This document shows positions 1 through 7,785 of a stretch of 37,151 nucleotides of DNA, in pieces (positions within the stretch are counted from its first letter, which is position 1; each line of letters starts with the position of its first letter). A model generated the notes under the pieces. The model was given only the letters and a program-made list of their open reading frames with translations. It did not search any database and had not been told where the DNA came from. The position numbers and the translations under genes were made by a program. This stretch comes from Phycicoccus elongatus Lp2 (GTDB lineage: Bacteria > Actinomycetota > Actinomycetes > Actinomycetales > Dermatophilaceae), in the NCBI RefSeq assembly GCF_000367525.1, contig NZ_HF570956.1, positions 1,922,409 through 1,959,559 on the forward strand. Direction: 5' to 3'.

Positions 1-2
1 CG

Positions 3-296
3 GTCGCCTGGTTGCTCGACCAGTGCCCCGCCGACTACCGCACGTATGCCGCGTGGCGCCGCCACCCGCTCGTGCTCGCCTGGCTGACCGTGCAGCATCT
101 CGAGGGGCAGTTGGCGGCCTTGCGCACGGCATACCGGGGGATGCGGGTGGACCTGGCCGACCAGGTCGCCGCCGACGCCCTCACCGATGTCCTGGAGGTC
201 CTCTCCGCCGAGGGTGCTCGGCTGGTCGCCAGTCGCCGCTCGGCCTCCTTGGTGCTGGACGCCATGGAGGGAAAGGTCTTTGTGCCGCGCCTGTGA
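3..296 (+). CDS. C-terminal part of an unknown protein (5' end outside window)
   Basis: The reading frame is open from the first bases of the window to a TGA at 294-296, so this is the last ~97 residues of a gene that starts upstream. The codons end almost always in G or C, as in the neighbouring genes, so it is coding. The fragment is mostly helical in character, rich in Ala, Leu, Val and Arg, with no membrane segment and no motif I recognise. It ends 128 bases before dxs and on the same strand, but the gap holds a promoter-like sequence, so it is probably not in one operon with dxs. Function unknown. Confidence 0.7.
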   Translation, partial: VAWLLDQCPADYRTYAAWRRHPLVLAWLTVQHLEGQLAALRTAYRGMRVDLADQVAADALTDVLEVLSAEGARLVASRRSASLVLDAMEGKVFVPRL

Positions 297-384
297 GCCG
301 GCTCGCGACTTCCGCCCCCCTTCCGTCACGAGATTCACACTCCAGCAGGGCCCTTCTACGAGGGTCGGAGCGGGGGAGAGCGCC

Positions 385-416
385 TAGACTTGGTGGGTTG
401 CCGAACCGACGAGGAG
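385..416 (+). promoter_or_regulatory. dxs -10 box and ribosome binding site
   Basis: TAGACT at 385-390 fits the actinobacterial TANNNT -10 box; no clear -35 is seen. GAGGAG at 411-416 lies 8 bases before the GTG at 425 and decides the dxs start over the far longer open frame that runs on upstream. Confidence 0.45.
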
Positions 417-424
417 TCCCCAAC

Positions 425-2293
425 GTGAGCCTGCTGGAGCGCATCCAGGAGCCTGCCGACCTCAAGGCCGTGCCGGAGGCCGAACTCCCGGCATTGGCCG
501 AGGAGATCCGGGCCTTTCTCGTCGATCAGGTCTCGCGCACCGGCGGCCACCTCGGACCCAACCTCGGCGTCGTCGAGCTCACCATGGCGATCCACCGCGT
601 GTTCGACAGCCCACGCGACGCGATCGTCTTCGACACCGGACACCAGTCCTATGTGCACAAATTGCTCACCGGTCGTCAGGACTTCTCCGGGCTGCGGCAG
701 CAGGGCGGCTTGTCGGGCTATCCCAGCCGCGCCGAGTCCGCGCATGACGTCGTCGAGTCCTCGCACGCCTCGAGTTCGCTGTCCTGGGCGCACGGCATCG
801 CCGAGGGACGCCGCGTCCGGGGCGAGCACGACCGTCACACGGTCGCCGTCATCGGGGATGGCGCCCTCACCGGCGGGATGGCCTGGGAGGCCCTCAACAA
901 CATCGCCGCCGAAAGCGACCTGCCGCTGGTCATCGTCGTCAACGACAACGAGCGTTCCTACGCCCCGACCAAGGGCGGCTTGGCCGACCATCTCGCGACC
1001 CTGCGCACCACCCGCGGCTATGAGCAGTTCCTCGACTGGGGCAAGGTGCAGTTGCGCAGGACACCTGTCGTCGGCGGCCCGATGGAGCGTGCCCTGCACG
1101 GCATGAAGAAGGGCCTCAAGGACGTCGTGGCCCCCCAGGGGATGTTCGAGGACCTGGGTCTCAAGTACGTCGGCCCTGTCAACGGTCACGACATCCCGGC
1201 TCTCGAGCACGCCCTGCGCAAGGCCAGATCATTCGGCGGCCCCGTGCTCGTCCACGTCATCACCCAGAAGGGTCGGGGTTACGAGCACGCCGTCAACGAC
1301 GAGGCCGACCAGTTCCACGGGATCGGCGTCATCAATCCCGAGACCGGGCTCCCGATCCAGATCGCCGGACGCAGTTGGACCGACGAGTTCAGCGACGCGA
1401 TGGTCGAACTCGGCCGCGAGCGCGAGGACATTGTCGCGATCACCGCAGCGATGATGATTCCGGTGGGGCTGAAGGGTTTTGCCGATGCCTACCCCGATCG
1501 CATCTTCGACGTCGGCATCGCCGAGCAGCATGCCGCGACGATGGCGGCCGGTCTGGCCTATGCCGGCCTGCACCCGGTCGTCGCGATCTATGCGACCTTC
1601 CTCAACCGTGCCTTCGACCAGCTCCTCATGGACTGCGCATTGCACAAGGCGGGCGTGACCTTCGTCCTCGACCGCTCCGGCGTGACCGGCCCGGACGGTG
1701 CCTCGCACCACGGCATGTGGGACATGTCGATCGCCGGCATCGTGCCCGGCCTGCACCTGGCGGCGCCGCGAGACGGACAGCAGGTGCCGGTGGCGTTGCG
1801 CGCCTCGATCGACATCGATGACGCGCCCTCGATCATCCGCTTCCCGAAGGGCACCGTCGGTGACCCGATCGTCGCGGTGCGGAGCGTCGACGGCGTCGAC
1901 GTCCTCGTCGAGCCCGACGACGGTGACGTCGACGTGCTCATCGTCGGCATCGGCTCGATGGTCGCCACCGCGCTCGCCGTCGCCGACAAACTCACCGCGG
2001 AGGGCCTGCGGGTCCGCGTCGCCGACCCGGTCTGGGCGCTGCCGGTGCCCTCAGCGCTCACTGGCCTGGCTGGCACGGCACGACGGGTCGCCGTCGTCGA
2101 GGACGGCTCGGTCGCCGGAGGGATCGGCTCCCAAGTGGCGTATGCCGTGCGCCAAGCCGGTCTCGACGTGCCGGTCGACATCTTCGGACTGCCGCGCGAG
2201 TTCCTCGACCATGGCTCTCGCGGGCAGGTGCTCGAGGCGAGCGGTCTCACCGCGGACGCGATCGTCACCAGCCTGCGCTCTCGACTGGCCTGA
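425..2293 (+). CDS. dxs: 1-deoxy-D-xylulose-5-phosphate synthase
   Basis: Thiamine-diphosphate enzyme that condenses pyruvate and glyceraldehyde 3-phosphate to DXP, the first step of the MEP isoprenoid pathway (also feeding thiamine and pyridoxal synthesis); cytosolic. The 622-residue protein is the usual length. It starts with the DXS N-terminal pattern [16 protein letters not shown], carries the cofactor motif GDGALTGGM (about residue 143) closed by the NN pair ~15 residues later, and the transketolase-type IAEQHAA motif (about residue 364) with the catalytic Glu. The C-terminal transketolase domain is complete ([13 protein letters not shown]). The GTG start is chosen because GAGGAG lies 8 bases upstream; the open frame extends to base 23 but that part overlaps the preceding gene and reads as low-quality Arg/Pro-rich sequence. 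Confidence 0.96.
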   Translation: MSLLERIQEPADLKAVPEAELPALAEEIRAFLVDQVSRTGGHLGPNLGVVELTMAIHRVFDSPRDAIVFDTGHQSYVHKLLTGRQDFSGLRQQGGLSGYPSRAESAHDVVESSHASSSLSWAHGIAEGRRVRGEHDRHTVAVIGDGALTGGMAWEALNNIAAESDLPLVIVVNDNERSYAPTKGGLADHLATLRTTRGYEQFLDWGKVQLRRTPVVGGPMERALHGMKKGLKDVVAPQGMFEDLGLKYVGPVNGHDIPALEHALRKARSFGGPVLVHVITQKGRGYEHAVNDEADQFHGIGVINPETGLPIQIAGRSWTDEFSDAMVELGREREDIVAITAAMMIPVGLKGFADAYPDRIFDVGIAEQHAATMAAGLAYAGLHPVVAIYATFLNRAFDQLLMDCALHKAGVTFVLDRSGVTGPDGASHHGMWDMSIAGIVPGLHLAAPRDGQQVPVALRASIDIDDAPSIIRFPKGTVGDPIVAVRSVDGVDVLVEPDDGDVDVLIVGIGSMVATALAVADKLTAEGLRVRVADPVWALPVPSALTGLAGTARRVAVVEDGSVAGGIGSQVAYAVRQAGLDVPVDIFGLPREFLDHGSRGQVLEASGLTADAIVTSLRSRLA

Positions 2294-2319
2294 GCAGTTC
2301 GGATTGTCCGGGGCAGGCC

Positions 2320-2536
2320 CGTCCAATCACCCACCGGCCCCGCGGCATACCTCGAGTTCTGGCGGGCCCACCCGGCGGTCGGGCCCCTCGTCGCCGCCGA
2401 CGAGGGCGGCCTCGTCGAGTCCTACCTGCTCCACGACCTCACCCCGGCCGACGACGGCTCGGGGGAGTTGGTCTCCAACTCCGTCCTCGCCGCCACCCGT
2501 GACCAGGGCCGTGCGGCCGCGTGCGGGGAGTCCGGA
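2320..2536 (+). pseudogene. coding-like remnant without a start codon
   Basis: After the dxs stop the same frame reopens and from about 2335 reads as normal protein (for example AAYLEFWRAHPAVGPLV, then VESYLLHDLTPADDG), with nearly every codon ending in G or C. There is no ATG, GTG or TTG in frame between the dxs stop and this stretch, and on the other side it runs into the murA gene on the opposite strand. I read it as the internal piece of a lost gene. I do not recognise the family. The contrast with a random intergenic stretch is clear, but it could also be an artefact of high GC. Confidence 0.4.
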
Positions 2537-4075
2537 TCAGATGTCGCGGAAGGTCTCGATCGTCGCGCCGAGGGCGTTGAGGCGCTCGGCGAGCTCCTCG
2601 TAGCCACGGTTGATGACGTAGACGTTGCGCAGCACCGAGGTACCCGGCGCAGCCAGCATCGCCAGCAGGATGACCACGCCCGGGCGCAGCGCCGGTGGGC
2701 ACATGACCTCGGCCGCGCGCCACTTGGGGGTGGGCCCGGTGACCATGACCCGGTGCGGGTCGAGAAGTTGGACCTGAGCACCGACCTTGTTCAGCTCGGT
2801 GAGGTAGATCGCCCGGTTCTCGTAGACCCAGTCGTGAATCATCGTCGTCCCATCGGCGCAGGCCGCGATGAGAGCGAAGAAGGGCAGGTTGTCGATGTTG
2901 AGCCCGGGAAAGGCCATCGGGGCGATCTTGTCGATGGGTGCCTTGAGCGGCCCCGGGTGGATCGTCAGGTCGACCAGCCGGGTCTCGCCGTTGGCCGCGA
3001 CGTACTCCGGCGATTGGTCGTACTTGAGGCCCATCAGGGCCAAGGTGGCCAGTTCGATCTCGAGGAACTCGATGGGGGCCCGCTCGATGGTGATCGAGGA
3101 GCGGGTGACGACCGCGGCCGCGACCAGGCTCATGGCCTCGATCGGGTCCTCGCTGGGCGAGTAGTCGACGTCGACATCGATGTGCTCCACACCGGTGACC
3201 GTCAACGTGGTGGTGCCGATGCCCTCGACGATGACGCCCAGCTTGGTCAGGAAGAAGCAGACGTCCTGGACCATGTAGTTGGGGGAGGCATTGCGGATGA
3301 TCGTCGTGCCGGGGTGGCGCGCGGCGGCGAAGAGAACATTTTCGGTCACCGTGTCTCCGCGCTCGGTGAGGACGATCGTGTGGGTGCCGTCGGGTGCGTC
3401 GCTGGCGACCTTGGCCTCGTAGAAGCCGTGCGTGGCCTGGACGTCGAGGCCGAAGCTGCGCAGCGCACCCAGGTGCGGCTCGACGGTGCGGGTGCCCAGG
3501 TCGCAGCCACCGGCATACGGGAGTTGGAAGGAGTCGTAGTCGTGGAGCAGGGGCCCGAGGAACATGATGATGGTGCGGGTGCGCCGGGCGGCGTCCAGGT
3601 CGATCGAGTCCAGCTCGAGGCGAGCCGGCGGGATGATCTCGAGGTCGCTGCTGTCCGGGAGCCACCGCACCTTGACGCCGACCGAGGTCAGCACCTCGAT
3701 GATCCGGTTGACCTCCTCGATGCGAGCCAGGTTGCGCAGCGTCGTGCGGCCCTTGTTGAGCAGGGCGGCACACAGGAGGCCGACGGCGGCGTTCTTGCTC
3801 GTCTTGACCGGGATCGACCCGGAGAGTTGCTTCCCGCCGACGATCCGCAGGTGCTGGGGTCCGCCGGTGCCGAGGGAGACGAACTCGCTGTCCAGGCTCT
3901 CGCCGATACGCGCCAGCATCTCAAGGCTGAGGTTCTGCTTGCCCTGCTCGATGCGGGCCACTGCGCTCTGGCTGGTGCCGAGCAGATCGGCCAATTCGCT
4001 CTGAGTCAGGCCCTTGTGGCGGCGTGCGTCGCGGATCAGGGTCCCGATGCGGTTGAGATAGGTGGAGTCACTCAC
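2537..4075 (-). CDS. MurA-like UDP-GlcNAc enolpyruvyl transferase with N-terminal XRE HTH domain
   Basis: The 512-residue protein has two parts. Residues ~8-62 form a helix-turn-helix of the XRE type (LTQSELADLLGTSQSAVARIE). From ~72 on it is an EPSP-synthase-fold protein of the MurA family, which transfers enolpyruvate from PEP to UDP-GlcNAc in peptidoglycan synthesis. Substrate-binding Lys/Asn (SKNA), the loop Cys (GGCDLGTRTVEPH, about residue 188) and the C-terminal NRGYEEL Arg are present; the Asp expected in the usual D-[LI]-R-A motif is Ala (ALRPG). HTH-MurA fusions occur in other actinobacteria, usually beside a canonical murA, so this may be a divergent paralogue with a regulatory arm. 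GTG at 4075 is chosen because relatives begin ~8 residues before the HTH; another GTG at 4126 has a better ribosome site (GGAAGGGG) and cannot be excluded. Confidence 0.88.
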   Translation of the reverse strand: MSDSTYLNRIGTLIRDARRHKGLTQSELADLLGTSQSAVARIEQGKQNLSLEMLARIGESLDSEFVSLGTGGPQHLRIVGGKQLSGSIPVKTSKNAAVGLLCAALLNKGRTTLRNLARIEEVNRIIEVLTSVGVKVRWLPDSSDLEIIPPARLELDSIDLDAARRTRTIIMFLGPLLHDYDSFQLPYAGGCDLGTRTVEPHLGALRSFGLDVQATHGFYEAKVASDAPDGTHTIVLTERGDTVTENVLFAAARHPGTTIIRNASPNYMVQDVCFFLTKLGVIVEGIGTTTLTVTGVEHIDVDVDYSPSEDPIEAMSLVAAAVVTRSSITIERAPIEFLEIELATLALMGLKYDQSPEYVAANGETRLVDLTIHPGPLKAPIDKIAPMAFPGLNIDNLPFFALIAACADGTTMIHDWVYENRAIYLTELNKVGAQVQLLDPHRVMVTGPTPKWRAAEVMCPPALRPGVVILLAMLAAPGTSVLRNVYVINRGYEELAERLNALGATIETFRDI

Positions 4076-4089
4076 TCGTCCACGATAGA

Positions 4090-4099
4090 TCACATGTGA
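4090..4099. promoter_or_regulatory. perfect 10-bp palindrome upstream of the HTH-murA start
   Basis: TCACATGTGA is a perfect palindrome 15 bases upstream of the chosen GTG, within the AT-richest stretch of this leader. Because the downstream protein carries its own XRE domain, the site is a candidate autoregulatory operator. This is inference from position and symmetry only; if translation starts at 4126 the site is inside the coding region. Confidence 0.3.
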
Positions 4100-4147
4100 G
4101 ATATCTGCGAGTCGAGTTTCCCGCACTTTTCGCCCCTTCCTTGCGCG

Positions 4148-4193
4148 CTACGTCGCAGTAGATGCGGCAATCGCCGCACCTACTGCGACGTAG
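4148..4193 (-). terminator. 20-bp imperfect hairpin downstream of the fadJ-like gene
   Basis: Arms 4148-4161 and 4180-4193 are perfectly complementary (14 bp, CTACGTCGCAGTAG). After one A/C mismatch a further 6 bp (TGCGGC/GCCGCA) close on the loop AATC. It lies ~75 bases past the stop of the leftward fadJ-like gene and before the HTH-murA gene. There is no T-run on either side, so it is either a U-less actinobacterial terminator or another structured element. Confidence 0.55.
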
Positions 4194-4234
4194 CAGGCAA
4201 CACAGGCGGGGACGAGGCTGGTCGCCGGAGCATC

Positions 4235-4284
4235 CACGCCGCTCAGGAAGGGACGCTCACCACGCCGCTCAGGAAGGGACGCTC
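4235..4284. repeat. 26-bp tandem duplication across the fadJ-like stop codon
   Basis: CACGCCGCTCAGGAAGGGAC followed by GCTC stands at 4235-4258 and again at 4261-4284, a 26-base period. The right-hand copy contains the real stop codon (4269-4271) and last codons of the leftward gene; the left-hand copy repeats the same 3' end including a second TGA. A recent slippage or duplication event is the simplest reading. Confidence 0.85.
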
Positions 4285-6395
4285 GCCACGCCCGGGGGCA
4301 GGAAGCGGTGACCGACGACCTTCTGCGAGATCCCCTCGCGGTCGAGCAGCGGGATGATCCCGCCGTTCCAGAACTGGAAGCCGGCGCCGGTGATCATCGC
4401 CAAGTCGATGTCCATCGGTGCCTGGGCCACCTTTTCGTCGAGCATCCTGGCGACCTCGTCGGCGATCGCCGAGAGCACGCGCTCGCGCACCTGGGGGGCC
4501 GTGAGCTCGACCGGGTGCTCCGGCGTGACCTGCATGGCCAGCACTTCCGGATCGGGCACCTGCACACCGTCGACGACGGTGTAGTAGCCGGGCTTGCGAG
4601 CCGCGACCATGGCCTCGAGGCTGGGCGAGGCGTAGAAGCGATCACCAAAGGCACGCACCAGCGTCTGGCTGTTGTGCAGCGCAATGGCCGGGCCAACCAG
4701 TCCCATGAGGACGAAGGGCGGCATCGGGGCGAGCCCGGCGACGGCCCGGTCCGCGACCTGCACCGGCGTGCCTTCGTCGACGATCCGGCTGAACTCGCCC
4801 ATGAACCGGCCCAGGAGGCGGTTGGTGATGAAGGACGGGCTGTCCTTGACCAGGATGGTCGTCTTCTTCAGGCCCTTGCCGGTGGCGAAGGCCGTGGCCA
4901 AGGTGGCGTCGTCGGTCTTCTCGCCGGGGATGATCTCGAGCAGGGGCATGACCGCGACCGGGTTGAAGAAATGGAAGCCGACGACGCGCTCCGGGTGCTC
5001 CAATTCGCTGGCCATCTGTGTGATCGACAGGGACGAGGTGTTTGTTGCGAGCACGCACTCGGACGAGACGACCGCCTCGACCTCGGCGAAGACCTGCTGC
5101 TTGACCGCCATCTCCTCGAAGACTGCCTCGATGACGAAGTCGGCATCAGCGAAGCCGTCCTTGGACGTCGACCCGGTCACCAGCCCCTTGAGGAAGTTGG
5201 CCTTGTCCTGGCCGATCCGACCCTTGGCGAGCAATCCGTCCACCTCACCGTGGACATAGCCGACGCCCTTGGCGACCCGATCCTCGTCGAGGTCCGTCAT
5301 GACCACCGGCACTCCGAGACTGCGCGCGAAGAGCATGGCCAACTGGCTGGCCATCAGACCGGCGCCGATGATGCCGACCTTGGTCACCTTGCGCGCCAGG
5401 GCCTTGTCCGGTGCACCGGCCGGGCGCTTGGCACGCCGCTGCACGAGGTCGAAGGCATAGAGACCCGCGCGCAACTCGTCGCCCATGAGCAGGTCGCCCA
5501 GCGCGGCGTCCTCGGCCGCGAAGGCGTCATCGCGCGAAGAGGTGCGAGCCGCCCGCACGAGGTCGATCGCACGGTAGGGCGCGGGGGAGCGGCGCGCAGT
5601 CTTGGCGTCCGCGAGCTTGCCGGCCGCATCGCAGGCGGCGTCCCACTCGGCCGCGTCCTGCGTGTGGTCCGGGCGGGTGATCGTGACCTGGCCGCTCACG
5701 ACGTCGGCGGCCCAGCGCAGGGAATCCTCGAGGAAGTCGGCCGGCTCGAAGATCGCATCGGCGATCCCGAGCTGGTAGGCCTCGACGCCCTTGAGCATCC
5801 GGTTCATCGACAGTGGGTTCTCGATGATCACCTTGAGGGCCTTCGGCGCACCGAGCAGGCGTGGCAGCAGGTAGCAGCCGCCCCAGCCGGGCACCAGGCC
5901 GAGGAAGCACTCGGGCAGGGCCACAGCGGGCACGCCACCGGAGATGGTCCGGTAATCACAGGCGAGCGCGATCTCGACGCCACCACCCATCGCGGCGCCG
6001 TTGACGAAGCCGAACGTGGGAACCGGCAGGTCCATGATCGAGGCGAAGGCGCGGTGGCCGGCTTGGGCGATCTCGACCGCCTGCTCGCGCTGCGAGACGT
6101 GGGGGACTCCCGTGAGGTCTGCCCCGACGGCGAAGATGAAGGGCTTGCCGGTGATCCCGACAGCCGCGATCTCGCCAGCCTCGGCTCGTGCGCGCAAGCC
6201 GTCGACGACGGCCTGCAGCTGGACCAGCGTCGCTGGGCCGAAGGTGTTCGGCTTGGTGTGGTCGAAGCCGTTGTCGAGGGTCACCAGGGCGAGCGTCCCC
6301 GCGCCCCCGGGAAGGATGACGTCCTGGACGATCGAGCGTGTGACGACCTCGGATTCGAAAGCAGTCGGGGCCTTCTCAGTGGTTGCAGAACTCAT
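4269..6395 (-). CDS. fadJ: fatty-acid oxidation multifunctional protein (enoyl-CoA hydratase / 3-hydroxyacyl-CoA dehydrogenase)
   Basis: A 708-residue trifunctional-type alpha subunit for the middle two steps of beta-oxidation. Residues ~30-260 are a crotonase domain with both catalytic Glu regions visible (GGGVEIALACDYR and LPECFLGLVPGWGG). From ~350 an NAD-binding Rossmann fold starts (KVGIIGAGLMASQLA), with the dehydrogenase motifs ATNTSSLSI and GFHFFNPV that carry the catalytic His and its partners; two C-terminal 3HCDH domains follow. ATG at 6395 has an ideal AAGGAG site 8 bases upstream and begins 2 bases after the thiolase stop, so the two genes are translated together. The open frame extends further upstream but into the thiolase. 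The symbol follows the family; fadB would be equally acceptable. The 3' end is involved in a tandem duplication. Confidence 0.93.
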   Translation of the reverse strand: MSSATTEKAPTAFESEVVTRSIVQDVILPGGAGTLALVTLDNGFDHTKPNTFGPATLVQLQAVVDGLRARAEAGEIAAVGITGKPFIFAVGADLTGVPHVSQREQAVEIAQAGHRAFASIMDLPVPTFGFVNGAAMGGGVEIALACDYRTISGGVPAVALPECFLGLVPGWGGCYLLPRLLGAPKALKVIIENPLSMNRMLKGVEAYQLGIADAIFEPADFLEDSLRWAADVVSGQVTITRPDHTQDAAEWDAACDAAGKLADAKTARRSPAPYRAIDLVRAARTSSRDDAFAAEDAALGDLLMGDELRAGLYAFDLVQRRAKRPAGAPDKALARKVTKVGIIGAGLMASQLAMLFARSLGVPVVMTDLDEDRVAKGVGYVHGEVDGLLAKGRIGQDKANFLKGLVTGSTSKDGFADADFVIEAVFEEMAVKQQVFAEVEAVVSSECVLATNTSSLSITQMASELEHPERVVGFHFFNPVAVMPLLEIIPGEKTDDATLATAFATGKGLKKTTILVKDSPSFITNRLLGRFMGEFSRIVDEGTPVQVADRAVAGLAPMPPFVLMGLVGPAIALHNSQTLVRAFGDRFYASPSLEAMVAARKPGYYTVVDGVQVPDPEVLAMQVTPEHPVELTAPQVRERVLSAIADEVARMLDEKVAQAPMDIDLAMITGAGFQFWNGGIIPLLDREGISQKVVGHRFLPPGVASVPS

Positions 6396-6397
6396 GT

Positions 6398-7609
6398 TCA
6401 GGACTCCTTGCCGTAGTCGGCGTGATGCGGGTTCTCCCAGATGACGCAGCCGCCCATGCCGATGCCGATGCACATCGCCGTCAGGCCGTAGCGCACCTCG
6501 GGGTGCTCGGCGAACTGCGCCGCGAGTTGGGTCATCAGCCGCACGCCTGAGGACGCGAGCGGGTGGCCGGTCGCGATGGCGCCGCCGTACTCATTGACTC
6601 GTGGGTCGTCGTCGGCGATGCCGAAATGCTCGAGGAAGGCCAGCACCTGCACGGCGAAGGCCTCGTTGAGTTCGAAGAGACCGATGTCGTCGATCGTCAG
6701 CCCCGCCTGCCGCAATGCCTTCTCGGCGGCCGGCACCGGGCCGATGCCCATGACCTCGGGCTCGACGCCGACGAAGGCATACGACACCAGGCGCATCTTG
6801 GCGGTCAGCCCCAACTCCTGCGCCGCGGAGGCGGACGCCAGGATGCAGGCTGTCGCACCATCGTTGAGCCCGGCCGCGTTGCCGGCAGTGACGTTGCCGT
6901 GCGGCCGGAAGGGCGTCTTGAGCGCGCCGAGCTCCTCGATCGTGGTCCCAGGGCGCGGTGGCTCATCGGTCGTGGCCAGCCCCCAGCCCTTCTCCGCGTG
7001 GCGGGTGGCGACCGGCACCAGGTCCGGTTGGACCTTCCCCGCGTCATACGCGGCGGCCAGCTTGGCCTGGCTGTTCACGGCATACGCATCGGAGCGCGCC
7101 TTGGTGAGGGTCGGGAATCGGTCGTGGAGGTTCTCGGCCGTGCTGCCCATGACGAGCGCGCTCTGGTCGACGATCTTCTCGGCGACGATCCGCGGGTTGG
7201 GGTCGATGCCCTCGCCCATCGGGTGGCGGCCCATGTGCTCGACACCACCGGCGATCGCCACATCGATGGCCCCGAACCCGATTGCGGATGCGACATTGGT
7301 GACAGCGGTCATCGCGCCGGCACACATCCGGTCCACCGAGTAGCCCGGGGTCGTGTTCGGCAGACCGGAGAGCAGCGCAGCCAGGCGGCCCAGGGTCAGG
7401 CCCTGGTCGCCGATCTGGGTCGTTGCTGCGATCGCGACCTCCTCGACCTTGTCCTTCGGCAGGTTCGGATTGCGACGGAGCAGCTCACGGATGCACTTGA
7501 TGACGAGGTCGTCGGCCCGGGTCTGGGCGTAGATCCCTTTCTCACCGGCCTTGCCGAACGGGGTGCGGACCCCGTCGACAAAGACGACGTCCTGCAGAGT
7601 GCGGGGCAC
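6398..7609 (-). CDS. fadA: acetyl-CoA C-acyltransferase (thiolase)
   Basis: Thiolytic last step of beta-oxidation, partner of the multifunctional protein encoded 2 bases downstream. 403 residues, standard for the family. The nucleophilic Cys is in SVDRMCAGAM, the active-site His in GGAIATGHPLASSG and the acid/base Cys in MCIGIGMGGC near the end. GTG at 7609 is chosen because AGGAGG sits 5 bases upstream and the protein then begins VPRTLQDVVFVDGVRTPFG, matching the usual thiolase N-terminus; upstream in-frame residues look non-coding. Promoter and palindromic operator lie just upstream, so the pair is probably controlled by a fatty-acid-responsive repressor. Confidence 0.94.
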   Translation of the reverse strand: MPRTLQDVVFVDGVRTPFGKAGEKGIYAQTRADDLVIKCIRELLRRNPNLPKDKVEEVAIAATTQIGDQGLTLGRLAALLSGLPNTTPGYSVDRMCAGAMTAVTNVASAIGFGAIDVAIAGGVEHMGRHPMGEGIDPNPRIVAEKIVDQSALVMGSTAENLHDRFPTLTKARSDAYAVNSQAKLAAAYDAGKVQPDLVPVATRHAEKGWGLATTDEPPRPGTTIEELGALKTPFRPHGNVTAGNAAGLNDGATACILASASAAQELGLTAKMRLVSYAFVGVEPEVMGIGPVPAAEKALRQAGLTIDDIGLFELNEAFAVQVLAFLEHFGIADDDPRVNEYGGAIATGHPLASSGVRLMTQLAAQFAEHPEVRYGLTAMCIGIGMGGCVIWENPHHADYGKES

Positions 7610-7674
7610 GATGGCCTCCTGTGCGATTCGAGGATGGGTGGCATCGGCCCGTTCGACACGAGCCGTCCCGACCC

Positions 7675-7703
7675 ACATTACTCGTGGGTAATCACAGTGT
7701 CAG
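7675..7703 (-). promoter_or_regulatory. promoter with embedded palindromic operator for the fadA-fadJ operon
   Basis: Read leftward, CTGACA (7698-7703) and TAATGT (7675-7680) form -35 and -10 boxes with an exact 17-base spacer. The imperfect palindrome ATTACTCGTGGGTAAT (7677-7692) fills the spacer and overlaps the -10, the classic position for a repressor site. TTAC-n6-GTAA sites are typical of TetR-family regulators of fatty-acid genes in actinobacteria; the actual regulator is not in this window. Confidence 0.65.
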
Positions 7704-7785
7704 CGACCTGCGCGGTGAACCCCATCACGCTGTGTCCGGCACGACGGTTGATATGCCGTCCACGCGCCGGACGCAAGCCCTGGGC

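Noticed and set aside
2468-4099. 543-codon open frame on the + strand opposite the HTH-murA gene
   Set aside because: Product is Asp/Gly/Val-rich with no domain; it is the antisense shadow of a clearly recognised gene. Only its first part (before 2536), which does not overlap murA, is kept as a possible remnant.
4308-6416. 702-codon open frame opposite the fadJ-like gene
   Set aside because: Antisense shadow typical of high-GC DNA; repetitive DLGR/EV-rich composition and no motif, while the other strand has full crotonase and dehydrogenase motifs.
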